Of a DNA stretch of 64,000 bases, positions 23,462-35,770 are shown in pieces (within the stretch, counting starts at the first letter, position 1; each line of letters begins with the position of its first letter). This DNA comes from Termitomyces sp. T153 (lineage: Eukaryota > Basidiomycota > Agaricomycetes > Agaricales > Lyophyllaceae), in the NCBI GenBank assembly GCA_018296165.2, contig JACKQL020000003.1:1364001-1428000 (forward strand), written 5' to 3'. The translations under genes were made by a program, and so were the position numbers. The notes below the pieces were generated by a model, which was given only the letters and a program-made list of their open reading frames with translations, was not told the origin of the DNA and did not search any database.

Positions 23462-26400
23462 ATGCTCACTAGGCCCGTCCTTCCTGTCTTCAATGAGGAC
23501 CTCTTCGTAGTTGATGCTATCAAATTCAACATGGAAAATAATGCGACTCAGCCATTTTACACCTTTGTCGATTCTGATGCCCCTGGTAGAATCCATACCA
23601 TTACGCATCTCGAGTTTGGTAGGGCAGCTCATCGTGTTGCCCATTTACTAAGGCCGAACCGCCGTGGTGTCGATGGCCAAGTTGTTGCCCTCATTCTGCA
23701 AACGGACACCGTCTTATACCATGGGATTGTTGCTGGACTCATCGTAGCCGGCTATGTGGTAAGTAGTCTGTAGTCTACGGTCTGATATCTCGCTGATGGA
23801 TCCAGTGCAGCCATTTCCGATATCGCCCCGCAATACTGTTGAAGCTACAGTCGAGCTTCTGATCAAGACGTCATGTCGCCGGCTATTAACTACGCAAACA
23901 CGCTTAAAGTCACTCATTGATTCCATCAAATCTCATATCTCCCTTGCCAACGAACTCCAGATTGAGGAAATACCTTCGATGACCTCGGTGTATCCTTACC
24001 TTGCTCATGAGATTGTTGATCATCCGTTCAATTATTACCCTTCAGCCGTCCAACGTCCGTCCAGAAAAGATCTCCTTATCTATGCTCATTCCTCTGGCAG
24101 TACTGGAAACCCAAAGCCCATTCCTCAGAATCATGTATATTGGACACAAATGTGTTATCCGAGTGTGTCTCAATCCTGATCCATGCACAAAGTCAAACTT
24201 ACCACAGTATCTACTCATATAGTTGATCTGAGGTGCAGCTACCCTCGTTTTACACTCGGTGCCATGTCCTTGCCACCATTCCATACTTATGGTCTTGCTA
24301 TCCAGCTCTTTAAGCCAATATATGGAGTACTATCTGTTACGGTGTTCCCACCCAATTCAGCTCTTTCAAAAATTTTACCACCAATCGTGCCGTCGCCAGA
24401 AAACATCCTAGAACATATGAAGCTCACTAAATCAGACGCCATAGAGACCCTTCCGACCTTCATTCAGGTATGGGCTCTGGTCCCCGAAGCAGTCAAATAC
24501 TTGAAGTCCTTGAGGTTTGTGGTACGCCCCATCTGTACGGTGAGTTAAAGCCCATAGTTAATCGATACGACGAATAGGGATGGGGCGGTGGCCCACTGCC
24601 ACCGAAGTCAGCCAAATTACTGAACGAAGCAGGCGTCATCCTTCGTCCGCTCTATGGCGGAACCGAGTTCGGAATTAACACGAGATTAACTCCGATTGCC
24701 ATCAAAGACCCAGAAGACTGGGAGTACATGCAGTTCCATGATTTCTTGAACATACGTTGGGTGCCTCAAGGAGACGGCTCTTTTGAATGTCAATTTTTGG
24801 TGCGTGAAGACCAGACGTAGAATTTTTACTCCCTCATTTCGTAGTCCCACGAGAAACATGAAACTATGTTGAACAATCTCCCTGATGGTCCTGGATACGC
24901 GACATCGGATCTGTGGAGGCCCCACCCGACTAAGAAGGGGCTTTGGAAGATGTAAGTCTCCTTTCTCCGAACGGAATAATCAATGATATCTTAGGGATCT
25001 TTCTAGTGTCGGTCGGATTGACGACGTAATCGTCCACTCGTCAGGAGAGAAAACTGTTCCTGCACCGATGGAGGCTATTGTTTTAAGCCACCCACTGTGA
25101 GTGATTCGTCACTTTGTCCGAAAGGAATGGATATACATACTCAAATTTCTCTTTAGTGTCCAAGGAGCAGTCATCTTCGGTCGTGGGCGAGATCAGACTG
25201 GGATCTTGATTGAGCCAAAGATCGGGATTGAAATTGACACGGAGGACCATGTTCAACTAGTATCCCTGCGCAACAAACTCTGGTAAGCCACTTTGTTGTT
25301 AGCTTTTCTTCATTAGACACTTACAAGTCAAATAGGTCAACAATAGAAGAAGCCAACAGTATCGCCCCTGCCCATAGCAGGATCTTCAAGGAAATGATCT
25401 TGTTCACTACAAAAGGGAAACCATTACCTCGCACTGCGAAGGGCTCAGTCATGCGGAAAGCTGTTTTGAAGAACTATGAGAAAGAGATGAACGCACTGTA
25501 AGTATTGATCTAATCGAGAAAGTTCAACAATCGTCAGATGAGTCTTTTAGATACGAGAATCTGGATGCAGTAGTCGGAGAATCTTCTTTTCCCGTTTCCT
25601 GGTCCGTGGCAGATATTGAAGCGTGGTTACTCGAGCAAGCCTCCGACCTTGGTTCGGGTCGCACTATCAGCCCTGTTGTAGATCTATTTGAACAAGGATT
25701 CGACAGGTAAGCGTTGGAACGGATTCCCTGTCCTCGACAGCTGAGAAATCGTTCATCTGTAGTTTGTATGCAAGTTCCTTACGTCTCCGTGTCGTCAACG
25801 CCTTGCGCACATTGAAGGACTCCAAATATCAAGAAAAAACGAAAGACCTGTCCCCGAACCTTATCTATTCCTACCCTGTCGTCAAAGATCTGGCTGCATT
25901 CATATTTTCACTCCTCTCTTCTCCAGAGGTTGTTCAGGATAAAATCATCTCGCGAGAGTCAGTTGCTATGGAAGCAATGATTGCCAAGTATTCTTTTGGA
26001 TTAGAGGCCCCTTTACCAAACATCTCTCAGTCGAGCGCGATATTGCCTACGGTCGTTCTCCTCACAGGCTCAACCGGCCATCTCGGTTCGCATATTCTTG
26101 CAGTGCTGTTGGACGATATTCGTGTCGGGAAGGTGTATGCTTACAACCGACCTTCAAAGACTGATACAAAGACCCTTTTGCAAAGACATTCAGAGAAATT
26201 TGAAGAAGTTGGGCTTGACGTAGCGTTGCTAAAAAGCCACAAGTTGGTATTCATTTCTGGTGACGCAGCAGAACCCAATTTAGGATTGCATCAAGATTTG
26301 TATAACCTGGTATGCAGTATTCAAAGTAACACGCGATTAATCGCGGTAGTCTGACCTGATATATTGATAGCTCCGTCAAACCGTCAACATCGTCGTTCAC

Positions 26401-27450
26401 AATGCCTGGAGACTCAACTTTAATCTGTCGTTGGCTTCGTTTGAACCCAACATCAAAGGGACGCGCCATTTTATCGATCTCGTCAGGTCAGGCCCGAATT
26501 CCTTGAACGCTCGCTTCTTGTTCATTTCGTCGATCGCTGCTGTTCAAAATTGGGACAAATCAAGGGGTGCTGTTCCGGAGGATGTCATGGAAGATGTTTC
26601 TGTCGCGTTTGGAGGAGGCTACGGAGAGGCAAAGTGCGTTGCTGAGAGGGTAAGTTTGATCATCTGGGGTATACTACAATCATGGATGCGAAGTCGCTTT
26701 TTCTAGATTCTTCTCAAGAGTGGCTTGCAAGGCCTATCCATTAGAGTTGGCCAGATAAGCGGTGGACGCCCGAGGGGTGTGTGGCCCACGACCGAATGGT
26801 TGCCGATCCTTGTCAAGTCAAGCGTATCAATGGGCGTCATTCCTGACACCTCTGGAGTTTGTTCTATGTATTCTATTCATGACAACTTATGCACTGACTT
26901 ATTCTTCACCATCAGTTTGTCACGTGGCTTGGTGCAGATATCGTCTCGACTACCATTGTTGACCTTGCACTCAGCGAGCATTCAACTCCCCTCCCGCGAG
27001 CTTTGAACCTAGTACACCCTCGGCCCGTGCAAGAAAGTGTCATCATACGGAGCATTCAGAAGGCTATCGTCGAGATACTGGGCCATGACCTCAAAGTCGT
27101 TCCGTTCAGCCAGTGGTTTTCGATTCTCGAGGAGCGCGCTGTGAACGCAACTGCAGGAACCTGGACAGATATTGTAAGTTTCGATTGTACCCTATCAATA
27201 ATCATACGTTCTGAGATACTACATTCTCCTCAAGCCTGCAATCAAACTACTCGAGTTCTTCCGTGGCTATTCCAAAGCGGAGGCCGATGAGTTTGCCGCT
27301 CATAACGAAGCTGGTGGATTTCCATTTCTGTCGACAGAGAAGACCCAACACATGAGTGGTTTTATGAGCCCCGAAAAGTTGCAGCAGATCGGGGACAGTG
27401 ATGTGAAGCTTTGGGTCTCTTATTGGCATTCAGTTGGGTTCTTAAATTGA
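23462..27450 (+). CDS. Adenylate-forming reductase 1 (NRPS-like, A-T-R domains), 14 exons
   Basis: Exons: 23462-23758, 23811-24162, 24223-24521, 24578-24799, 24845-24951, 25007-25096, 25157-25282, 25336-25497, 25551-25706, 25763-26309, 26371-26649, 26707-26856, 26916-27173, 27235-27450; the frame is kept throughout, 1086 aa. The donor at 24163 is the least certain. Adenylation domain: SSGSTGNPKP (~193), YGGTEFG (~342), YATSDLW, GRIDDVIVHSSGEK (~427). Carrier domain: LFEQGFDSLYAS, whose phosphopantetheine serine (~604) is split by an intron. Reductase domain: GSTGHLG NADPH-binding loop (~706), SSIAAVQNWD and YGEAK catalytic pair (~870). Such enzymes activate a carboxylic or amino acid with ATP, load it on the carrier and release it reductively as aldehyde or alcohol. 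Substrate not predictable by eye. It lies tail-to-tail, 86 bp from the dehydrogenase gene. Confidence 0.92.
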
Positions 27451-27536
27451 TCATTCCAACCGTTCAGACAATCAATATTTGTATACATCACTGACAATTG
27501 CGACAATACCAGCTACTTGTAATATATATGAACCGG

Positions 27537-28758
27537 TTATATGCTGATGAGATTGGGGCTGGTGCCGGTAGCTTCTAAATCTTTCAGATTCTGAATTGTG
27601 GTGTCCGCAATCCTTCTTATGGCTTCCTGAGTTAGATATGCTTGATGTCCTCTGGTCGAAAATAACGAGTCAGTCGCTATATCAAGGAGACCGAATTGAT
27701 CACCCACGTCATGAATACATTGTAGAAGGATAGAAGTCTGGCGAAGACATCATCGTGAATTATCTTAGCGCTCGAGTCAGCAAAGAAATACTCTGCTTCT
27801 CTCTCATATACGTCTAGACCCACTGCACCGATGTGCCCGGACTTGAGAGCACTAAATGATAGTCATCAGTGAAATGGCTCCTAGATTGGTACTCATCGAT
27901 CATCGCGTACCGAATCAAGGAATAACTGTCGATCAGACCTCCGCGAGACGTGTTAATGAGAACCACACCCGGTTTCATCATTGCCAACGTATCATCATTG
28001 ATTATGTATCTCGTCTGCGCTGTCAATGGGCAATGCAAGCTGACAATGTCACACTGCCTCAACATCTCTTCCAGAGTGTCGACGTATTTGATGCCATTAT
28101 CGGCGGCTTCAGGCGAAGGATATGGATCGTGTGCGAGGACGTTGCAGCAGAACCCTTTGGCCAAGATACGTCCCGTAATCAAGCCAATCTTTCCGGTGCC
28201 GATAAGTCCTACGGTCTTACCAGCGAGACTGAACCCCATAAGTCCATCGAGGAGGAAGTTGCCTTCACGGACGCGTAGGAATGACTTGTGGTATTTGCGG
28301 ACGACGGTCATTATCATCCCGACTGCGAACTCGGCAACGGCTTCAGGCGCGTAAGAAGGAACGCGTGTAACTTTGATACCGAGCTTCGCTGCCGCTGAAA
28401 GGTCAACATTATTATATCCTGCACATCGTAAGGCGATGTATTTCTGAGTATCATCAGCCGGGAGAGGAAGCTCAGTAATAGCAGCTGAACACACCACGCC
28501 ACGTTTATGAAGCTCTTGGAGCACATCGTCATTACAAGTATCGTTGACGAAGATCGAGATAGCTTCGTACCCTTCTGCGAGAAGGGATGTAGTCATATCA
28601 AGCGAAGGATCGATGAATTTGAGCTCGATCCCAGTCGTCGCGTTCACTGCAGCGCTAAGAGAATCAAGGTCATACTACGCGTCAATCTGTCAATGTGGAC
28701 GTGAATACAGCGTGATATCACCTCGTACCTTTCTTGTTCCAAATACTGCGACCTTCAT
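27537..28758 (-). CDS. D-isomer-specific 2-hydroxyacid dehydrogenase (D-lactate dehydrogenase-like)
   Basis: Exons on the minus strand: 28758-28729, 28674-27911, 27851-27708, 27651-27537; the frame is kept, 350 aa. The N-terminus [15 protein letters not shown] is typical of the family. Key residues: catalytic Arg in [15 protein letters not shown]-binding [33 protein letters not shown], catalytic Glu region [15 protein letters not shown], and the catalytic His in [13 protein letters not shown]. The enzyme reversibly reduces a 2-keto acid to the D-2-hydroxy acid with NADH, probably in the cytosol. It sits between the reductase and the transporter and could supply or recycle a keto/hydroxy acid for the adenylate-forming reductase; that link is inference. 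A housekeeping lactate-type role is equally possible. Confidence 0.92.
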
Positions 28759-29281
28759 GGTAGCTATGACGTGTTGAGTCCTCAATTCTCGTGACGTGAA
28801 TCAATGCCTGTATCTACGTAACTACAACATTGATGACAATAATGATAGTCGGCGGGAACCATTCACAAGCATGCGTCAAGTGTGGTTGGATGATGGGAGC
28901 TCGAGCTTGGCTCAACGAGAAAGCGAGACGATCCAGATAGTCAAAAAATATCGTCTAGCGAATTGCAGGGTAAGAATAATCAAAATTCTCTGACGGTTGA
29001 TCGATGATCAATTGGTTAAGATTCAACGTCATTTGAAACGACAAACGCCCGGCGAGGTCCCACACATGTCGCGTATCACGTACGGTTATCTCTATCCTTC
29101 GAGTGCTGTGAGATCTTACATTTACTTTTGTCATGAACTTCTCAAAACCCTGGGAACGGCTACCAGTTTGATCCATTTCATATTAATATCTCGCGCTCCT
29201 GTGAAACGTATCCGCGCTACATGTGTATGGTGAAAATCATAGTCCCTGGGACCCCTCACGAATAGGCTGGATTTCAAAGAT

Positions 29282-30270
29282 AAACATACAGTGTTCAAGG
29301 GTCACAAAGACTAGGTATCGTCATTGGCCTTTTCACCCTTTCTGCGGATAAGACCACCATCGTTGGGTCCATTTCTATCTTGAAGGGCTCAGAGGGTGTA
29401 AATAGCGTCAAGTACTCTCCTAATAATTGTCACATCGCATCGGTTTCAGAAGACTTCACCACTCGAAAATGGGATGTGCAAACACATTCGACCTTTGCTT
29501 TGAAGCGATAGCTCCTGATCATCTTCGACCCGTCATAGCTCCTGATTATCTTTGACTATGAGGTCGACTGATAGCGTCAAGTTAGGATAATTCCACTGTC
29601 CACCTCCGGAACATCAGAACATCTCCCCAAGAAGAATATCTCCTGCCGTCGCGCATGTTTTGTCTACGATTTCCGCCAAAAGAGACCTCTTTTACATATG
29701 GCGAACACGTCTATCTCTGGAAGCCGAATGTCAAATCGCCAATGAGTCTGAAGTTGCTATCTCTGGAAACCCGGCCTGTTGGACGTATACGCTCGCAGTT
29801 CCCTTCGCTTGTCTTCGGTTGTGATGACCACTGTCTAGATTGAGAACATTGCATCTCAAAGACGTTGCTGCGCTCTCCGATTTGTCTCATACAGGTTGGG
29901 TTCTGGCTGTGGTCGTCTCGCCGAATGCAATGCTTATTGCACCGGTTCTCCAAAATAAGTTAATGGTAAAACTTTCACAGAGTTCTCTCCAGATGGATCC
30001 CTTGCCGTGTCGTCTACCCTATACAAAGTCGTTCGTCTCTGGAATTGGAATTCGAGGACCAGCACCTCCTGCAGCATATCATTCCCCGACGGCAACCGGA
30101 TAAAATGTATCTGCTTCTCTCCTGACTGCCGTCACAGAACTGGGAGGCGGAGCGATCATCGATCTCTGGGAAGTAGAAAACGGGGAATGCATATTCTCCA
30201 ATATCATATCCTGGTCCTTTATCGATGGCCGTTCTATATATGTGTGTGTATCATGGACAGGTGACTTCCG
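29282..30270 (+). pseudogene. WD40-repeat pseudogene
   Basis: Plus-strand fragments carry decayed WD40 blades: VFKGHKD, a stop, then VSSLAFSP (~29290-29345); GVNSVKYSPNNCHIASVSED and TRKWDVQT (~29395-29480); GWVLAVVVSPNAMLIA (~29900); FSPDGSLAVSSTLYKVVRLW (~29980-30035); GNRIKCICFSPD (~30090). Stops and frame changes separate the pieces, and no start or consistent splicing is seen. The style resembles the large WD40/NACHT families that are numerous and often pseudogenised in Agaricomycetes, but no ATPase domain is present here. Confidence 0.6.
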
Positions 30271-30378
30271 AGGTCTGCAAGTAAGAAGGAACCCTGTAGG
30301 ACACTGTTATCAAAAGCCAGCAATTTGTTCAGGCATTACAAAAACTCGGAGTACGAAGTCCAAACCGTTGTTGACACT

Positions 30379-32848
30379 TCAGTACAGATATTGAAAACGT
30401 TTTCTTCTCTCTAGAGCATCTTCATAAGTGATGCCCTGCAGTTTTGCTGCCTCTTCAACCCTTATTCGGTCAGCTTCGAACGCATCGCCCTCAGCTGTCA
30501 ATCTCGCGTTCTTTCGAATGAGCATGTTCCTGATCACTTTTGATAGAAATGAGGCAGGGCTCTATTTGAAACAGTAGGGACATACCAAATTGTAGGCTCG
30601 TGCTTATAACCAGGGCGCCTATCAATATCATCATAGATGGACGGTAACTAGGGCCCCATTCGGACTTCCAGACGTAGGACCCTGTTCTATTGATACAAAT
30701 TCAGAGGCATTGATGAAGGGTCACTAACACCACATACAGACTTCCAAGGGCAGCTGCACTGCTGACAAACCCAATGGCTGCGGCACGCTTGCTAAAGAAT
30801 CTATATCAATCAAAATGTTGATCGAAGGTGAACCTTTTGTTTACATCGGTGGCCGCGGAATAGCGTTCGAGACCCATACTAGGTTCAAGGCCGAACCTTA
30901 TCAACAATTAGTAATCAATAAATCCTCTTCAGTATCCGTAGGCGTCGACCTTACCAGCATTACCGCAAGTCATGAAGAAGAAGGAAACATATCTGGCCGG
31001 AACCGACATACTTGAGATTCCAATCACTGATCCAACTATGATAACCCAGAACCATCCTGCGATATGGAAGAAGCGTTCACCAGTTCTATCGGCATGCCAT
31101 GCATTGAGGCAGCAAAGAATCGCTGCAAACAGCCACGGCGGTCTACAAGGAAATTTCATCAATGCGAACACGAAACAGAAATGGGTGCTTACGCTGCAAG
31201 CAGCAAGCTAGTGGTGGTCGAGAAACCAAGGGTTTTAGTCAGTCTGTACAAAAATATGTGTTTGTGAATATAGGAGAAGGTACAGAACGCACGTCGGGAA
31301 AAAGCTTGAGAAACTCAAGCCTATAAGGCCAAATGTTGTTTGAATTGCAAAAATGTAGACTAAAGGATCTTTCAAAGCCATTTTGAGGCCTTCTAGAGCG
31401 CTGTCGTGCTGTGTCAGTTACAATATCATATATATTCAATGCTAATAGAAAAGACAGACTGTTCTTTCGAGTGATCCTTATCAGCCTCTCCAGTATCTTC
31501 AGCCATCCTGATTTGTGCGAGTTCCCTCTCTTTGGCCGAAAGCCAATAAGTGTTATCTGGCTGCAAATCTCGGCGATAGAAGCAATTTATGACAATCTGG
31601 CTCACATGATCTGGCAGAAGCCACCTGGAAGACCGTTATAAGTGACAATGAGTAAGAAGACATGAGACGAACATTGAAACGAAGCCAACAAAGATTGTCA
31701 TCGATCCCTGGACAACAAAAGTCAATAATGTTGGATAGATTTCATGATTGACTTGTGTAGTACACCTCAATATAAAAAAGCCTGAGAGTATGGAAAGCTC
31801 AGGCTGCCGACCACGCAATCATAAAAAACATATTTTACTTGCCATCGCCATGCTCTGATGTTTCGGACACCCTCCATCCGCGACAGGATTCCGGCAGCTA
31901 TCAGCTTCGAATGACCGTCAGAAGTTAAATACAAGTGATCTACAAACGAGATAACCCACATTACCAAATGCGTTTGCTATGAGCAGACCACTGTAGAGAA
32001 TAGCTGAGCGAAAAGCCAATTCCTGAATGTCAATTATCAGCGGGTCTGCGAACAAATGGATGTGCCAATTCACGAACTTTCTTGATGTACCATCGTGAAA
32101 GCAGATAGACGGCACCTGGGTAAAACGCTGCTTCGGGCATGCCAATGAAAAGGCGGCATATGAGTATTCCAGTGTAACTCGTCGTAATCTACATTCCTTT
32201 GTAAGTTCTAGTTGGAATGCAAGATGCCTATGACGAACTCCAGTGAGAGTACTGGACAAACCCCAAAAGACGACGCAACAGCCAATGTATAAAGATGGTC
32301 TAGAGATAATCTTGTAAGTCTTGGTTCACGGCAACCGTGCCAAAATACCTCGGAAGACGGTTGAGAAGCTGACAAGGATCAACTCTCAGCAAAGCAACTT
32401 GATAAAGCCGAATGTCTTACCAAATTCGAAGGTACTTGGGAGAGGCAATATGTTACGTACAGTATTGCAAGAACAGTGTCGTATTGAACGTCTAGAAATC
32501 CTATACCATCTTTTCATTTGAACTTTTTGTGGCAAGATACCTGAAATGTGCAAATCATCTTGCAAGCCCTGAAGCCTTGCTGCCGTGATGTTAGCACGCT
32601 ATCAGTATGGCGTCAGCATTAATGTGGAGTAGACCGTAGTGAACACCCACGTCAATGAAGTTCATGAGGTATATAAGCATAATGGTTGGTAGCAACCGAG
32701 AGTCGAGCTTGCGTACAAGTTGACGCTCCAGAACTATTCTATCGGTAATATTTATAGACAGAGTAGTTGAACCAGGAGGTAAGCAATGTTGTTCAACAGA
32801 ACTGGTAATTTCTGCCTTCATAGTTTTGTTGAGTGAAGTTTGCGACAT
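30379..32848 (-). CDS. MFS transporter, anion:cation symporter (Dal5/allantoate permease-like) family
   Basis: Minus strand, start ATG at 32848, stop complement at 30379-30381, with about a dozen short exons. Pieces in order: ERQLVRKLDSRLLPTIMLIY-LMNFID, RANITAARLQGLQDDLHIS, QYDTVLAILYVTYCLSQVPS-NL, RPSLYIGCCVVFWGLSSTLT-G, GILICRLFIGMPEAAFYPGA, SAILYSGLLIANAFG, AAGILSRMEG, WLFYIEGSMTIFVGF, WLSAKERELAQIRMAEDTGE, LEGLKMALKDPLVYIFAIQT, FAAILCCLNAWHADRTGERF, LVWVSNAIPRPP, KRAAAIGFVSS, YVWKSEWGPSYRPSMM, and a charged tail ending RRKRFQYLY. This matches the 12-TM ACS family that imports small organic anions such as allantoate, nicotinate or pantothenate. One junction near 31880 needs a GC-AG intron and the one near 31640 is unclear, but I see no definite break. 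Confidence 0.8.
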
Positions 32849-33690
32849 GTGAGTAGATGTGGACCAAGTGAAGACCCAGCTAGAATGCTCGAAAGCTTCA
32901 TATACCGGACGGAAGGTCTAAACTCCAAAATTGCAAGTCAACTAACACATAACATTAGTGAGAATTAACCTTCGCTTTTGCATACCGCCAATCAAGGAGA
33001 CGTTGAACCTATCAGATAGCCAAGGCTGGACAGCTTACACATGGTCGATCCAGAACACAGACTGAGCTTCGAGCGGCTGACAAGATAATTCTTCTAGACT
33101 TGGACATGAAACACCTAAAGCCATGAAGTCGTATCATCGATGTACATCCATCTTCCGCGACAGTCGCTAGTATTGTCCTCCAAATAGACAGCACTGGCCC
33201 TTTTGCATACTACTAAACTGCTCCTCGACTTCACGTCTGAGATAAGCTCTGAGTGACACATCCTCACAGCAGGGCTTCGAAAAGGTAGATCGACTTCTTG
33301 AGTTGTCGCGTCATCGCTATTAGGGGGGCACGCGGCACCAACTCACGGTGATGTGAATATGGGGAGAAGGCTAATCCGCGGAGTATCGTTGAGCGTGCAA
33401 GATGACCCGATGACTGCTTTAGGGCCTCTTGAAATATCCCCATCTGGGGTACAGGGTCCCAGATTGGGCATGTGCGACTCAAAGGAGATTGAACTCACAG
33501 CTATGATAGAAACGTAGCTTACCTGGTTATATGCAGTACGGCCCCCGGCTGTCTATCCGGATGTCGAGGAGAAAAACGAGCGCATTGCGCTCCAGATTGT
33601 GCGCTTCTAGGGAGAGAAGGTTGGTGATGGAATCAACGGAAGGACTCGAAACGCGGGATACTGCGGTCATATGACCGCCAACCTCCACCA
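32849..33690. other. No gene recognised
   Basis: Host-like DNA with CpG upstream of the transporter. A minus-strand open stretch at 33527-33739 (SITNLLSLEAHNLERNAL) may belong to the recombinase remnant next to it, but I cannot assign it. Confidence 0.4.
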
Positions 33691-33699
33691 ATTTAGTAG

Positions 33700-33945
33700 A
33701 AAATAAATCAAATGAGGTTTGCAATGTGGCGAGACGCAATGTTCTCGAAGGTGCGGATGTACGCCTTGTAAGCCAGCAACTTCCACCTGCTGTAGATGCG
33801 AATGATCTCCGGAGGTACCCCCTTTTCCAGGTAACGATGTCCCTCCAATACGATCATGCCCCCCGATGCCCCTCCAATACGAAAGAAGTAGAAGTGACCA
33901 TATATCGCGCTCCGTCCCAATCGCCCCACAGGAGTGAGAGGTCAC
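33700..33945 (-). pseudogene. C-terminal remnant of a Crypton-type tyrosine recombinase
   Basis: The minus strand reads HFYFFRIGGA, then YLEKGVPPEIIRIYSRWKLL and AYKAYIRTFENIASRHI. This fits the last catalytic block of basidiomycete Crypton-like recombinases (H-x-FRIGGA ... GVPP.I....GRW.S.A...Y.R). A duplicated ~14-bp segment (CCCTCCAATACGA at ~33841 and ~33873) inserts about ten residues after RIGGA. No N-terminal part is seen. Such enzymes cut and join DNA through a tyrosine; this fragment is inactive. Confidence 0.55.
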
Positions 33946-33949
33946 ATGA

Positions 33950-34366
33950 CTGCTGGGGAAAATTACGAGGGGGAAGCTGTTTGCTTCATTCTTTGTCCTG
34001 GTTTGTAATCGGATTTCTCGTGTTCCCATTGGCTGAAATCTTATGTATGAACCATTCATGTAAATGGAGACTTTATTTCAACATGCCAGAATCACTTCTG
34101 CTAAAGAAAAGAAAAAGAGGATTGTGGAACATGTGTGTGCAGTTACAGAAAAAGAGTGGAGGGGTTTTAATTCCTTTGAGGATGTCAAGACTTGGGCTAA
34201 GTTTGTAAAAAGACTCAAAGACTATACCCTGAAATTGTAGACAATGTTGGGCAGGTTTGCTACTTAAATCATATTTGTAGGGATCATGCCTGACTAGGTC
34301 ATAGCAATGTGGCTGAAATTCACTCCCTCATTAAAAAGTTCAAGAGAGAGGCAAAACTACTGTTTA
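33950..34366. other. Left part of an unidentified older element (island 2 border)
   Basis: CpG-poor DNA begins about 34045. The plus strand carries a decayed coding-like piece (ARITSAKEKKRIVEHVCAV, FNSFEDVKTWAKFVKRLKDY, GHSNVAEIHSLIKKFKREAK) with stops. It is interrupted at GTTTA by solo LTR E1 and resumes at 42473. Confidence 0.4.
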
Positions 34367-34535
34367 TATCATGACCCACTCCCAGACCTCTGGACCTCTT
34401 CCCAAGGTCCCCTGCTCCCCTGGAGTCCCCACCAACCCCCCCCCCAACTCACCCCAACCTTTGTTCACCCACAGTGCCTGCTCCAGCTAACTCTGATGCT
34501 TTGCCAGCAAACTCCAATGGCCCTCCTAGCAAACC

Positions 34536-34844
34536 TGTCAGGGGACTTCTATTTCCAACCTCCACAACTTGTTCCAGCACCTCCACAGTTCTCCATATTA
34601 CCTCAGTGATCATTGCCCTAGGGTTAGGAGTAGCTCAAGTCATCTGTACAGTAGTTCCCATTCCTCTGCCACCCACTGATGCACTGCACTGAGCAGTGGG
34701 TATCCCTAGACTTGTTCTCTTTGGATTCCCCTCTGCTAGGTGATTAGTTACTGATTGTATTGTTGTCTACTCTGCTAATATACTTTGGATTCCCCTCTGC
34801 TAGCTGCATGACTCTGATCTGCTGCTTCAGAGGTTGCCCTTACA
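34536..34844 (+). repeat. 5' LTR of element D
   Basis: 309 bp, TGTCAGGGGAC...GCCCTTACA. It contains AGACTTGTTCT at 34708-34718. It is shorter than the 3' LTR through internal deletions. Confidence 0.92.
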
Positions 34845-34846
34845 GC

Positions 34847-34857
34847 AGAACAAGTCT
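34847..34857 (+). promoter_or_regulatory. Primer-binding site of element D (self-priming type)
   Basis: AGAACAAGTCT starts two bases after the 5' LTR and is the exact reverse complement of AGACTTGTTCT at 34708-34718 in the same LTR. No tRNA 3'-end-like TGG motif adjoins the LTR. Confidence 0.65.
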
Positions 34858-35770
34858 CCTAAAACTGGTCTGGAAGCCCCTCATAGCCACAAGGAACCTC
34901 CAAGCCACTACCCATCGCTTCCCCACCAGGACTGAACACTGTGGAGTTCTATGTCTCAGCTTGCCAACTCAGACACACCCTTAGAGGCCCCAGCCCTGCA
35001 GGACAAAGCCTGGACTCACCTGCTTTACCTAGAAACCCAGGTGCAATTGATGCAATCATCTCTCACCCACCATACTACCAAACTCTCCACCCTCTGTCAA
35101 ACAACCAATCTTATCTCCCAATCCCTCTAGGTGCTGCTCAAACACCTACCCCCTAATCCTGCCCCTCCCATAGCTGCAGAACCAGCCCTGACCGCATTTG
35201 CACCTGTCTCTGCAGCTCCAGTGACATTACAGCCATGGATTCTGCATTCTGCACTACCAGACACATACAACAGTGCCTGCTCTGGTGGAGAGCAATTCCT
35301 GCAGTCCTGCCTCACTTATATCCACCTCAGCAGGGATGCCTTTGACTCTAGTGCATTGAAAATAGCCTGGGTGCTGTCATACATGAAGACCAGACATGCC
35401 TCTACTTATGTGCTATGAGTTTTCTGCTGCTCTGGAGGTGTTAGAAGCTTTCTGGACTGGGCTGCCTTTGAGAAGGACTTCTGTGCAGAGTTTTTTCCAT
35501 TAGACCCTGCCAAGACCACAGCCTTGATGCTACATGATAGGGAGCAGTACAGACAAGGGAAGCGTACACTGAATGAGTACATTGACTTGTTCCAGGCTCT
35601 GGTGGAGCAGGCTGCTTACTCTGATGGCCTCCAACTGTGCCTTACTTTCTGGGATGGCTTGCACTCTGCACTGGTGGAACACATTGACAATCTGGCAGAG
35701 GGTCACCCCAATGATGAAAAGATTGCATTGTGGTACAAGGTGGCCCAGGACCAATGGCAACTCATGGAGA

